Source: Lysobacterales bacterium
GTDB taxonomy: Bacteria > Pseudomonadota > Gammaproteobacteria > Xanthomonadales > SZUA-5
Assembly (NCBI GenBank): GCA_022844135.1
Contig: JALHMG010000027.1
Coordinates: 1-64,000 of the forward strand
Direction: 5' to 3'
Length of the DNA: 64,000 bases
Part shown: positions 36,601 to 44,339 of the stretch, piece after piece
How the letters are laid out: every line of letters starts with the position of its first letter
Numbering within the stretch: position 1 is the first letter of the stretch
The notes under the pieces: generated by a model
What the model saw: only the letters and a program-made list of their open reading frames with translations
What the model was told of the DNA's origin: nothing
Databases searched by the model: none
Program-made: the position numbers and the translations under genes

Positions 36601-37750
36601 CGTTGATGTCGGCCAGCTGACGCTCCTGAATGTTGGGCTGATTCCAGCCGTCGTCCCAGGTGAAATCCGAGGACCAGCCGCTGGCCGGCGCGAATGCATT
36701 CGCGGCTGGCGCCTGATAAGTCATGCGCTGCGGACGCAGCGCCGTATCGTCGCTGCCGTACTGGGTGATGGTTTGCACCAGTTCGCGCGCCGTGGCCGGG
36801 CTCTGCGCATACTCGATGCGATAGCGCGACACCTGCTGCGTGCCGTCGACACTGCGATCGCAGCCGCTCAGGCCGGAGCGGTTGATGCAGGTGACAACCT
36901 CGGTGAGTCGCCGCGACTGGACAACCCGGGCGCCGCCCTGGAAGCGCTCGGCGGGTGTCGAATCCTCGAAAGTAAAGGCCACCGCACGCTGGGCGACCAG
37001 CGGCGCGGGCGCTCGGCTGTTGATCGTGTACAAAATCGCATCCGGCGAGAACTCGCCGGTCGCGGTGTTCTCGCGATAGCGAAACTCGATGGCATTGCCG
37101 ACCTTGTTGACGTATCGGCTCGCCGCCCACACGCGGATGGCGCCCACCGGAAAATTCGCGGCCGCCGACGTGGCCGGAACGGCTTCGATCGCCGAATCTG
37201 CGGTGGCGCCGTACTCGAAGACATCGCCACTGGGCTGCTCGGCCAGGAATCGACACGGACCCGCGCCGCCGCTCGCCGGGCATTGCCCGATGGCTCGGAC
37301 GCGCACCCAGGGTTGTTTCTCCAGGCGATACACGCTGCCGTCGGCGCCATAAACCTGGCCGGGCTCCGCCACCAGATAATCGCCATCCAGGCAAAAGCGA
37401 TCGGTAGCGGTATAGGTAATGGGATAAATCTGATCGCCGCGACGAATCTCGCAGCGGGTAATCGACGATAGTCCGGTCACAGACCAGCCAACGCCGAGCA
37501 TGCCGTCGGGCGAGTGGCTGTTGTAACTAAAGCTTAACTCCGGTGCCACGCCGGCCGTGCCGGGTGGCAGCTGAATCGGCACTTCATACGTTGCCGCACC
37601 GACGCGGTCGACGCCAAACTGACTGGAGATAGTGCCCGATGTGGCAAACGCTGCATCGGCCGCCAGCAGCGCAAACAAGACCGCAACGCCGACCCGACCT
37701 ACAAGGAATGTTGCAGCACGTTGCCTGGAAGCGACGTCGACGTAAGACAT
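30602..37750 (-). CDS. Polymorphic toxin: SpvB / FG-GAP / RHS repeats / Hint / AHH nuclease
   Basis: A 2382-residue secreted toxin. A signal peptide ends near residue 35 (LFALLAADAAFA-TSG). A SpvB-type N-terminus follows (ISSQFGVDRVGAATYEVPI), then FG-GAP/VCBS repeats from about residue 370 (ADINGDGRYDLIGFG and several similar units), RHS/YD repeats from about 1000 to 1700 and the RHS core boundary (YFDPAIGRFVGADT, about 1880). After hydrophobic stretches comes a Hint self-splicing-type domain (SSFAAGTQVATPDGL near 2110 to HTYLVGSAGLAVHN). The last 130 residues are an AHH-type HNH nuclease tip with AHHIVES near 2275. Known relatives encapsulate and release the toxic tip. I start at the ATG at 37750; a TTG ten codons earlier is less likely. 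The immunity candidate follows directly. Confidence 0.9.
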   Translation of the reverse strand: MSYVDVASRQRAATFLVGRVGVAVLFALLAADAAFATSGTISSQFGVDRVGAATYEVPIQLPPGTAGVAPELSFSYNSHSPDGMLGVGWSVTGLSSITRCEIRRGDQIYPITYTATDRFCLDGDYLVAEPGQVYGADGSVYRLEKQPWVRVRAIGQCPASGGAGPCRFLAEQPSGDVFEYGATADSAIEAVPATSAAANFPVGAIRVWAASRYVNKVGNAIEFRYRENTATGEFSPDAILYTINSRAPAPLVAQRAVAFTFEDSTPAERFQGGARVVQSRRLTEVVTCINRSGLSGCDRSVDGTQQVSRYRIEYAQSPATARELVQTITQYGSDDTALRPQRMTYQAPAANAFAPASGWSSDFTWDDGWNQPNIQERQLADINGDGRYDLIGFGLSKTEYALSTGAAFAPASSQAIFSADQGYNNNARFPRLIVDVNGDGRSDILGFGNTKVQVSLSNGTSFTAPATWSTQMTYGNGGWDNTKTIRSAADINGDGRSDIIGFGNSKVVYQLSEGDTFGSAQTLTGVFTTDAGYSTPETHPRYLADLNGDGLADIIGFKNAGIVEVALSNGTGFGPVMRWTDRFVADSGDGWVPGRNPRFVSDLNGDGLTDLIGFRNDDVIVAYSSGKSFTDPTVWTQAFTYNHGGWDDLKGTLRTLGDVDGDRLPDIIAFGNSDTSFGINRLGRFDTTAFASIKNTFGYSSIARNPRFPADTIGAGISALIGLADTQVMVALPPSPTPDLLVGVVNEIGGTIAVTYASIIGNSTVYVPASTDWRYPYRTLIGPMDVVSLHSIGDGLGGIYRYQHRYEGTVADVVEQGFLGFEATTLIDLSMNPDSAQPGVATRTEYALEFPQNGLTTSMQSSVVETGKVAGRFEYTYQTVEVLPGIFDVRKTSEHSTQYALNSDRSYQTRQTYSYDGYGNLQLLKDEGNLGDANDDSAVCVNFINLTNPWRIGFPRDSATAKSCAVTAGTCACADALTRDRWEYTDASLTNTRSHAQYDSSNDGWLGEVMEWDAYGNQVVDQGAYWTGDASEPTLFNPLRSTFDPDFRSFPIRQANNLFATAYTYDPRFGVTTSQTDPNNVTLRYTFDGFARVLTGSGPSPGGQEVVLKRWTYSPLPVGASTTLVELRDWNGATATSSEIVDGLQRTIRTTNEVDADCVIATEQAYLAVDRVRQQSLPFYAAQAGRQCARAQAPAFTVQRYDALGRLAETVNPDGTVTDFDLDIAPLDNVQRDLVVQTDAYGTADARQFSTYLDNNQNPLRWVFPSDDAAKPVADLRYDAIGRLEQLTAPKGEFSTWTNDSLDRVTALKSANSGTQTVAYAREGMQRLQTDADGRTVTWTYDEIGRVRTETVQGAAGAESTTTFTYDQSGHAYPIGRLTSVDAPKQATQHSFDYDPYGNRQQSQLTIDGKRFAIQVDYDPLQRAVQLTYPDNAKQRKRYGADGFLAEVSVCLTGGACADGDYLPYATYGDYTAMGGPQTLLYRDGRTSRAAFEYDTLGRVRSYTMNAGSGTALISRAFDWNRLNELLSSTDRLDELRSLVYAYDGAGYLSSATVGVRRTSFGYDELGNLKQKGDVSFESVAAQVRRGVRNGQEVFSADYDASGNMVRRKHVDVQGTAREWHQSFDALGRMTSIEQTAETAGDPNVPVASFVYDFNQSLLKRIDLASETTSYYVSRNFDVAVLKDGSSVYTKYVDGLTGPVASISTNSDQLVARVPDAPADRWSAPPVADDDSGWIAGALTGSGVLSLLGLMAPRLRRVRLRAVAQSLRQAARFTGHMLLAFAVLTLQMPNQVWAAGLTPGANGAGIPVAGTTLFYYNDQVRSSVLVVTPDGAPQTEILYAPYGEIDETASFGVDNFRAKFAGVELAENVGLYLNAGRYFDPAIGRFVGADTNRVGAASNNAVMLNRYAYAANNPITNIDPNGGSAQSVLFDIALAAFAIGAVLTGGGIVAVAEIGAYFGGAAVNHSYDPSDWNYKSWKTYGGMAAGIAVSEVGLAISIAAPEAIPEEAGAIATFLAGVAADAAVGFAENATYAALGGASRDEILKQGLIGAATGAAFSAVGQGISAGVGRLSSRATGAAAEAGEETSLLGSRSGAAAEHEESSFGAGCKLSSFAAGTQVATPDGLAAIDTLPLHGSVLALNEATGEVEARKITAVFERTAPAALVIVTAAGERIVTTPEHPFLIKSGWVDAARLSVGDQVFGPGATRDSIAAIEHTTSPITVYNIEVDGLHTYLVGSAGLAVHNPNYWCTSKNAKELRENMIRDGAIEPDFENSAHHIVESTDTRSKYMIKARDHLDRLGIDINDSANGVFLARSSRVQNEIDGTSAWVDAYPHSRVHTSEYKKVVWKSIKNLKTKSAVRQELRSIGWRLKSGNLPGAGIDW

Positions 37751-37890
37751 CGTATAGCGCTCTTTCACAACCGGCTCCAATTTTCATGGGACTGGTCGTG
37801 ATGCTTGCAGCAAAATTTGTCGCCCGATAGCTTTGAAATCTCGCAAATTCTGACTCGCATCTCCATCCGCGAGTTCAATCCGAGCTGGCG

Positions 37891-37910
37891 CGTTCGCCGG
37901 CCGGCGAACG
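37891..37910. promoter_or_regulatory. Perfect 20-bp palindrome upstream of the RHS toxin
   Basis: CGTTCGCCGGCCGGCGAACG reads the same on both strands. It lies 141 bp before the toxin ATG and 86 bp after the stop of the YiiX-like gene. It could be an operator for a dimeric regulator or the stem of a terminator; there is no T-run on the minus strand. Confidence 0.45.
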
Positions 37911-37995
37911 GGCGTTAACTCAGAACGGCCGATCGACATCGCGCCGCACTGCGTTGACCAGAATCGCAGGCACGCCGACGGCATACCGAAGCCGC

Positions 37996-38838
37996 TTATC
38001 CGAGCCGCAGCCTCCCGACCAGACGCACGCTCGGGCTGCGTTCAAGGTCCGCTGGCGACACGGTTTTGGGATTCGGATTCGGCACGACAATGACATCTGA
38101 CGCCGGCGCTGCCGTCACGCCCATCTGTTCGCGGAGAGCGGCATAGTCCTTTGCCAGCGCAGCGTCGGAGTGACGGTCGTCCAGCGATTCTGCGGCATCC
38201 AATGGCGGCACCAGCGTGGCGCCAGGTTTGAGCATCGATTCCAGCTCCTTGATCAGCTTAGCGATATCGATGACCGGGAACGGCAATAGCAGCGGCGCGG
38301 AGACGACGATTGCAGGCGCCATGCTTCCTGGCGGCGACGTTCGCGCTTCGGCCAGCGCGCGGTAAACGATCTCGCTGCACATCACGCGGCTGGCATCGCG
38401 CGACATGGCCGCATCGATGGCGATTCGAATCACCCAACGCGCCAGATTCGACTCGGGCAGACGACCGCGCAAGGCGGAGATCACGCCCAATTGAACGAGC
38501 AGGTCCAACGGATAAGGGCTACCCAGATACTCCTGGGCGCGTCGAACGGCGGCAGCAATTTGCTGCTCATCGGCTACGCGCCCGCCCGCCGCTGTCGGTC
38601 TGTACAAGTCGATGAAATGGTAACCCTCGACCTGCGCCAATCGACGCACCAGCGGCACCCTGCGCGCACCGCCCGGCGCTGCTTCGATCAAGTCCCCGGC
38701 ATCGGCCATGATCGCGATATGGCTATAGATCGCGTCGCCAAACCAGGCGACCAGGGACGAAATCTGCGAATTACCGGAATGCAACAGCAGATCGCCCGGA
38801 CGTACGTCTCGGGCATCAAGCACGGCCTGGTTGGACAT
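37996..38838 (-). CDS. YiiX/YebB-like NlpC/P60-type cysteine peptidase (C92 family)
   Basis: A 280-residue protein of the permuted papain-like group. The N-terminal DVRPGDLLLHSGNSQISSLV, the His in YSHIAIM (about residue 40) and the Cys in RVMCSEIVYRAL (about residue 152) match the order seen in YiiX-like enzymes. These are proposed amidases or thioesterases acting on lipid or peptide substrates. There is no signal peptide. The gene overlaps the 3' end of the GGDEF gene by 23 bases, so the two are probably co-transcribed. The C-terminal 100 residues are unrecognised. Confidence 0.75.
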   Translation of the reverse strand: MSNQAVLDARDVRPGDLLLHSGNSQISSLVAWFGDAIYSHIAIMADAGDLIEAAPGGARRVPLVRRLAQVEGYHFIDLYRPTAAGGRVADEQQIAAAVRRAQEYLGSPYPLDLLVQLGVISALRGRLPESNLARWVIRIAIDAAMSRDASRVMCSEIVYRALAEARTSPPGSMAPAIVVSAPLLLPFPVIDIAKLIKELESMLKPGATLVPPLDAAESLDDRHSDAALAKDYAALREQMGVTAAPASDVIVVPNPNPKTVSPADLERSPSVRLVGRLRLG

Positions 38839-40525
38839 CGATGTTCGCTCCGGCTGGTGTTGAAAGATCGACAAAGGCGACCGCGCAATTGCGGCCATTG
38901 CGCTTGGCCGCATACAGCGCCTGGTCCGCTTCGTTCAATACGGCATCGATGCTCGCATGAACTTCGTTCAATTGCGCCACGCCGGCGCTGACGGTCAGCC
39001 GGCAGGGCGCGCCAGCGATTTCCTCGCCATGACGCTGCACGCTCAGGCGCACCGCGTCCACATGATCCAAGGCTCGGCGTCGATCCATGCCGGGCAAGAG
39101 CAAGACAAACTCCTCGCCACCCAATCGCATCAGTTGCTGCCCGTCGCGCAAAGACGCGCGCGTGACGTCGGCGAATAGTTTTAGCGCCGCATCGCCCACC
39201 GCGTGGCCGAACCGATCATTGACCTGCTTGAAATGATCCAGATCGAGCACGGCGGCACAGAAAGGGCTCCCCGATTGCCGAGCTTGTGCGAACAATCGAT
39301 GGGCGATGGTCATTCCGCCCAGGCGATTGAGCGCTCCCGTCAGCGGATCGTGCGTCGCCAACTGGTGGGCCAGATCGCGTTCGCTGCGCAACGACAAGAA
39401 ACGCTGCGTCAACGCCAGGGATACCAGCGAACTGGCGATGGCCATGCCCAGAACGTGCAGCGACCATGCCCATTCCAACCCCACCCAACCGAATGCGAAT
39501 TGGGTCGCGCGCATGGCATTGCCCGACGCGAGCACCAGAGTGGCGAGCAGCGCAATCAGTGCACGACGATGACCCTTGAGCGAGCTGACGACCAGCGCAT
39601 AAACCAGCAGCGCCGTCATGATGACGACCAGGTAGTTGCCGGAAGAACCGGCCATGACCGCCCACTGGCCGCGACTCTCGCTTCGCGTGATCCAATCCAC
39701 CAAGGTGATGACGGAGATGGCCAGGCTCCAGATGTGCAGCAGCCGAATTGCAATCATCAGGCGGGGCATACGCTGCGGCAGATCGATCAGTCGAGCGTAG
39801 ACCTCGCCAAAAAAAATCGTCCCCAATGTCGCCGAAATGACGCACACGTCGATCCAGTTGGGCCACAGCCGGCCAAGCACCGGCCAAAAGGCCGCTTCGC
39901 CATACATGAAACCGAAGTAGGCGAATTGCAACAGCAACGAGCAGGCGAAGGCCAGGCTCGTGCGATCCCTGTCGACGGCATAGAACACAAACCCCAGTGT
40001 TGCGAATGCCAACAGAACACCGAGGCAGGAATTCAAAAGTCGGACCGAATCGGCGTCGAGCGCCTGGTAGTCGCTGCGTTCGTACAAACCGACCAGAATG
40101 GGTTGCGGCGGTGCGGCGGTCACACCCAGATAAACGCTCTCGCCGACCTGCACGGCAGCGAGTTCGAAGACCATGTTGAGCTGACTGTACTGCGGCTGTG
40201 CGATCGGCCACTCGCCGCGCCGCTGAGACAGCGTCGAACCGTCTGGCATTCGCACCTGCAGATGCGCGCCGAAACTGTTGCGCAAAACCAGTAGCGGCTC
40301 TCGATGGGCTTGCAGCAACCGCACGCGATACCAGGCGAAGGACCTCGGTCCTGGCGGCAGCGTTTCCGCCGTCGATGCGTTCTGCGTTGGGGCCAACGCC
40401 AACTCAGCAAAGCTCATAGCCGGGTCGGATGCCGCCAGCAGGCTCACCTCCAAATTCGGTGATGCGGCCAGCGCCAGCGTCTGCCAGAGCATCGACAAGA
40501 ACAAACACCACCGGTGTAGATTCAT
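38816..40525 (-). CDS. 7TM sensor diguanylate cyclase (GGDEF)
   Basis: A 569-residue membrane enzyme that makes cyclic di-GMP. It has a signal peptide (WCLFLSMLWQTLALAAS), a periplasmic beta-rich region resembling 7TMR-DISMED2 (FAWYRVRLL, YLGVTA), seven hydrophobic helices between residues about 160 and 375, and a C-terminal GGDEF domain. The domain carries DPLTGALNR, the active-site GGEEF (about 467) and ADQALYAAKRNGRN. GGEEF is a functional form of the motif. The inhibitory RxxD site is not evident just before it. The ligand of the sensor is unknown. Confidence 0.9.
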   Translation of the reverse strand: MNLHRWCLFLSMLWQTLALAASPNLEVSLLAASDPAMSFAELALAPTQNASTAETLPPGPRSFAWYRVRLLQAHREPLLVLRNSFGAHLQVRMPDGSTLSQRRGEWPIAQPQYSQLNMVFELAAVQVGESVYLGVTAAPPQPILVGLYERSDYQALDADSVRLLNSCLGVLLAFATLGFVFYAVDRDRTSLAFACSLLLQFAYFGFMYGEAAFWPVLGRLWPNWIDVCVISATLGTIFFGEVYARLIDLPQRMPRLMIAIRLLHIWSLAISVITLVDWITRSESRGQWAVMAGSSGNYLVVIMTALLVYALVVSSLKGHRRALIALLATLVLASGNAMRATQFAFGWVGLEWAWSLHVLGMAIASSLVSLALTQRFLSLRSERDLAHQLATHDPLTGALNRLGGMTIAHRLFAQARQSGSPFCAAVLDLDHFKQVNDRFGHAVGDAALKLFADVTRASLRDGQQLMRLGGEEFVLLLPGMDRRRALDHVDAVRLSVQRHGEEIAGAPCRLTVSAGVAQLNEVHASIDAVLNEADQALYAAKRNGRNCAVAFVDLSTPAGANIDVQPGRA

Positions 40526-40746
40526 CGCTTGCACCTGCGGATCCAGCGGGTGAGTCTAGCGCCAGCCCTGGCGCAATGATTCCAGATTCGATCTGGCGGC
40601 GGCATGACGTGTTCGCCGCAATCCCAGTCTGTCGCTGCCTGATCTTTGACGCGCTCCGTCCAGCGTCAGCGGCGTCCGTGGCTATAGCGCGATCCACGGA
40701 TCGACGGGCTACACTGTCGCCCCTGTTTTGAAGGTTACTGCAAGCC

Positions 40747-41040
40747 ATGCCCATCTACGAATATCGTGCGGCCAAGGAGGAGGAGAGCTGCGCACATTGC
40801 GCGCCGGGTTTCGATGTATTGGCGAAAGTCAGCGACGCGGAGCTCACCGTCTGCCCAGTCTGCGGCAACGCGATAGCGCGAGTGATTTCCAGAGTTTCGG
40901 TGGTCGGCGGCAATGCGCATCTTCTGAAAGAAAGCCACTTCGCTAACCGCGGCTTTACGCAGTACAAGAAGGTTGGCGGCGGGGTTTACGAGAAGACCGC
41001 TGGCGATGGTCCGCGTTACATCAGCGACGATGGCAAATGA
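40747..41040 (+). CDS. FmdB family zinc-ribbon protein
   Basis: A 97-residue protein with the FmdB pattern: MPIYEYRAAKEEESCAHC at the start, then VCPVCGN. The four cysteines should bind one zinc. The family is common, often annotated as a putative regulator, and has no firm function. Its stop overlaps the ATG of the penicillin-acylase gene by four bases (ATGA), so the two are translationally coupled. Confidence 0.85.
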   Translation: MPIYEYRAAKEEESCAHCAPGFDVLAKVSDAELTVCPVCGNAIARVISRVSVVGGNAHLLKESHFANRGFTQYKKVGGGVYEKTAGDGPRYISDDGK

Positions 41041-43292
41041 AGCGCTGGGTCTTGCGTGGTCTGGTCGCAAGTCTGATCGCGGCGCTGATTGCAATGGCAG
41101 GCGCGTGGCTGTTCCTGCGCGCCAGCTTGCCAACGCTCGACGGGGAGATCGCGGCAGATGTGGCCGCCGCCACGCGCATCGAGCGCGATGCGCAGGGGAC
41201 GGTGTCGATTTTCGCCGACACGCGCGACGATGCCAGTTATGCCCTCGGCTACGTGCATGCGCAAGAACGTTATTTCGAGATGGACCTGATGCGGCGCCGC
41301 GCGTCGGGCGAGTTGTCGGCGCTGTTCGGCGCCGTTGCCGTCGAAACCGACAAAAGCGCGCGCGTGCATCGTTTTCGCGCGCGCAGCGCAGGCTTTTTGA
41401 AAGCGCTTCCCGAAGCGCACCGGCGCGCACTGGAACGCTACTCGCAAGGCGTCAATGCCGGACTGAACGATCTCGGTGCGCGACCCTTCGCGTATGCCTT
41501 GCTGCGGCAACCGCCGCAACCATGGCTTGCCGAAGACTCGCTGCTCGCGGCGCTGGCCATGTATTTCAATTTGCAAGACGCCAGCAACAGCCGCGAGCTG
41601 AAACTGGAGCGCATGCAGCACGCACTGCCGCCGGCGGTGTTCGCCTGGCTGACGCAGCCCGGCTCGCGTTGGGACGCGCCGATTCGTGGCGATCGCCTAC
41701 CGGCGGCGCCGCTGCCTTCGAGTGCCGATATCGACATTTCGTCCATCGAAACGCCGTTGCCGGAAACCGACGCGGTGCCGGCGAGCGAGGGCATCGGGAG
41801 CAACAATTTTGCGGTCGCCGGCACACTCACCGCGCACGGCGGCGCGCTGCTCGCCAACGATATGCACCTGGGTCTGCGCGTCCCGAATATCTGGTTTCGC
41901 ACGCAACTGCATATCGGCGCTCGACGCATCGTCGGCGTGACGTTGCCGGGCACACCAGCCATCGTGGTCGGGAGCAACGGCGACGTCGCCTGGGGGTTTA
42001 CCAATAGCTACGGCGACTGGCTCGATTTCGTTCGCGTCGATGCAGACAGCGGCAACGTCGTTCGCGAAACCATCGCAGTCAAGGGCGCCGATCCGGTGAT
42101 CTTCGACGTTCGCGAGACCCGGTTCGGCCCGATCACGGAAATCGCCAGCGACGGCACGCCGCTGGCCTTGCGCTGGACTGCGCACTCGCCAGAAGCAGTG
42201 AATCTGCGTCTGATGGACATGGAAAACGCAACCGACGTCGACGCCGCCGTGGCGATTTTCAACGCCGCCGGCATGCCCGTGCAAAACGCACTGATCGCCG
42301 ATCGCGCCGGCAAGGTTGCCTGGACGACGGCCGGGCGGTTGCCGCTACGGAGCGCAGATTCATCCTCGCAAATCGCGTTTCGAAGCGACGCGCCCCAACT
42401 TTCATCGCCTGAGTATCCGCTGTTGTGGTCGGCGAACGCGCGCGTGATCGATGGCGAGGCGCTGGATGCGATCGGCGATGGCGGTTACACGATCGGCGCG
42501 CGAGCAGGGCAAATCCGCGATGCACTGCGGGCGAAAAGTTCCTTCGCCGAAGCTGATCTTCTAGCTATCCAGCTCGACGATCGCGCGCTGTTCTTGGAAG
42601 GCTGGCGGGCACGCTTGCAATCGATCCTGGATGCCAATCCTGCGCAGCTCACCGAGGTCCGATCGGCGCTTGGCGACTGGAACTCGCGCGCCGATCCGAA
42701 CAGCAGAGCTTACCGGGTTGTGCGCGCTTTCCGCTTGCGCGTCCACAAGCTCTTTCTCGCGCAATTCGAACCGCCTCTCAAAGCGATCGACGATAAATGG
42801 AGCTGGCCGAATCTGCCGCATCTTGAGAGTGCGGTAGAGCAAGCGCTGGACGAGCGTCCGCGTCACCTGCTGGCGAAAAACTATGCCGATTGGGACGCAT
42901 TCCTTCTCGCCGCGGCGAAGGATGTCGCTGCGGATCAGAAGCAGCGTGAAGCGCAGGGCGTCGGAACCTGGGGTGAGCAGAATGCCACGCAGATTCGCCA
43001 TCCATTGAGCCGCGCCCTACCCGGCTTTCGCTGGCTGCTCGATATGCCGAGCGAAGGGTTAGCCGGCGATCAATATATGCCGCGCGTGCAGGGCCCGGCC
43101 TTCGGCGCCAGCGAGCGCCTGGTCGTTTCGCCGGGGCGCGAGCAGCAGGCCATTTTCCACATGCCGGGCGGTCAGAGCGGCCATCCTCTATCGCCTTTCT
43201 ACGGCGCTGGACACGACGACTGGGCGAAGGGGCGCGCCTCGCCCTTGCTGGCAGGACCGACGCTACACGCACTGCTGCTGTTGCCGAAGTAG
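41037..43292 (+). CDS. Penicillin acylase family protein (Ntn hydrolase)
   Basis: A 751-residue member of the penicillin G acylase/AHL acylase group. An N-terminal hydrophobic segment (GLVASLIAALIAMAGAWLFL) directs it to the envelope. The chain is expected to self-cleave before the Ser of GSNNFAVAG (about residue 254), giving alpha and beta subunits with that Ser as nucleophile. The downstream NDMHLGLRVPNIWF block agrees. Substrates in this family range from beta-lactams to acyl-homoserine lactones and cyclic lipopeptides, so a role in quorum quenching is possible but unproven. It is co-translated with the FmdB gene. Confidence 0.92.
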   Translation: MKRWVLRGLVASLIAALIAMAGAWLFLRASLPTLDGEIAADVAAATRIERDAQGTVSIFADTRDDASYALGYVHAQERYFEMDLMRRRASGELSALFGAVAVETDKSARVHRFRARSAGFLKALPEAHRRALERYSQGVNAGLNDLGARPFAYALLRQPPQPWLAEDSLLAALAMYFNLQDASNSRELKLERMQHALPPAVFAWLTQPGSRWDAPIRGDRLPAAPLPSSADIDISSIETPLPETDAVPASEGIGSNNFAVAGTLTAHGGALLANDMHLGLRVPNIWFRTQLHIGARRIVGVTLPGTPAIVVGSNGDVAWGFTNSYGDWLDFVRVDADSGNVVRETIAVKGADPVIFDVRETRFGPITEIASDGTPLALRWTAHSPEAVNLRLMDMENATDVDAAVAIFNAAGMPVQNALIADRAGKVAWTTAGRLPLRSADSSSQIAFRSDAPQLSSPEYPLLWSANARVIDGEALDAIGDGGYTIGARAGQIRDALRAKSSFAEADLLAIQLDDRALFLEGWRARLQSILDANPAQLTEVRSALGDWNSRADPNSRAYRVVRAFRLRVHKLFLAQFEPPLKAIDDKWSWPNLPHLESAVEQALDERPRHLLAKNYADWDAFLLAAAKDVAADQKQREAQGVGTWGEQNATQIRHPLSRALPGFRWLLDMPSEGLAGDQYMPRVQGPAFGASERLVVSPGREQQAIFHMPGGQSGHPLSPFYGAGHDDWAKGRASPLLAGPTLHALLLLPK

Positions 43293-43331
43293 GCGAGGAT
43301 GCCAGGGACTTGCGACAGCAGATCGCACCTG

Positions 43332-43365
43332 CTGCCATCTGCCATCTGCCATCTGCCATCTGCCA
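43332..43365. repeat. Heptanucleotide tandem repeat (CTGCCAT, nearly 5 copies)
   Basis: CTGCCAT occurs four full times plus six bases in the 168-bp gap between the penicillin-acylase gene and the DUF1838 gene. The perfect copies suggest slippage and a possible variable spacer upstream of the DUF1838 operon. Confidence 0.85.
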
Positions 43366-43460
43366 ACTCCCCATCGCCAAGCTTCCCAACAATTTGTCCG
43401 GACAAATTCCCAGCCGGTGGTTATGATTCCCAGGACGACCTCAAGCGGAGTGACGAACCA

Positions 43461-44339
43461 ATGCGTTTGCGTGGCGTGTTGTGGGCGGTGACGATGGCCG
43501 CTGTCTCGGCGACGGCAACGGCGAAAGATCTGGACCTGAAGAACCCTGAGGACAACCTCAAGGCTTTCATCAAGATGCGGGCGAGCCTTGATGGCAAAGA
43601 CACTGTTACCTGGTGGACGGGTCAGGTTTTTGCGGCAGTGCCGGACGAGCGACCGAAGCTCTTGTTCGGCTTCGAGGGCATGAACGTCGCACGTATGGAA
43701 AAGGACCAGGACGGCAACTGGCGCATGCTGTCTCGCGAGTACGCGGTCTACAAGGACCCAAAGACTGGCGCGATTCTGGAGACCTGGAGCAACCCCTGGA
43801 CACAATCGGACGTTACTGTATTCCACGTCCAGAACGACCCGGTGAACCACGTGATGGGCGGCGCGCCGAAGGAAGGTCAATCCCCGCGCTTACTGCCGCT
43901 CAAGCAGCATGGCAATGATGTGATCATGGGCCTGGATGTGCCGCTCGCCTACCCCAATCCGATATCGCCCGAGGAGTTTCCGCTGCACTCGACCGGCGCG
44001 ATGTACGTGGGATCGGAGCATTTCGGCTTCTATGCGCGCATGAACGAACTGGCCGATCCAGACGTGCAAAGCGCGCCGATTTCCATCGCCTGGTTTCGCG
44101 AAGCGCCGTGGCTGCCCTGGATGGAAATGGGCGACCGCCCTGGCCTGCTCATCTACTCGGGCTACGGCAAGAAATTGATGGGCGGTATCGATGAGTTGCC
44201 GAGCGACTTCAAGGCCTACATCGAGAAAAATGCGCCCGAGTACCTGACCGCGCCTAAACACTGGGTGCAACCCAACGCCACCAGTTGGACAGTGTACAAA
44301 TCCAAGGTGCTCGACCAAAAGCAACGCGAGACGCCCTGA
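43461..44339 (+). CDS. DUF1838 family exported protein
   Basis: A 292-residue protein with a signal peptide (LRGVLWAVTMAAVSATATA). The remainder matches the DUF1838 pattern: LDGKDTVTWWTGQVFAAV near the N-terminus, then TWSNPWT, GSEHFGFYARMNEL and SWTVYKSKVL. The function of DUF1838 is unknown; the fold may be related to lipid- or steroid-binding proteins, but that is speculation. GGAG lies ten bases before the ATG. Its stop overlaps the start of the amine oxidase gene (TGATG), so the two form an operon. Confidence 0.8.
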   Translation: MRLRGVLWAVTMAAVSATATAKDLDLKNPEDNLKAFIKMRASLDGKDTVTWWTGQVFAAVPDERPKLLFGFEGMNVARMEKDQDGNWRMLSREYAVYKDPKTGAILETWSNPWTQSDVTVFHVQNDPVNHVMGGAPKEGQSPRLLPLKQHGNDVIMGLDVPLAYPNPISPEEFPLHSTGAMYVGSEHFGFYARMNELADPDVQSAPISIAWFREAPWLPWMEMGDRPGLLIYSGYGKKLMGGIDELPSDFKAYIEKNAPEYLTAPKHWVQPNATSWTVYKSKVLDQKQRETP

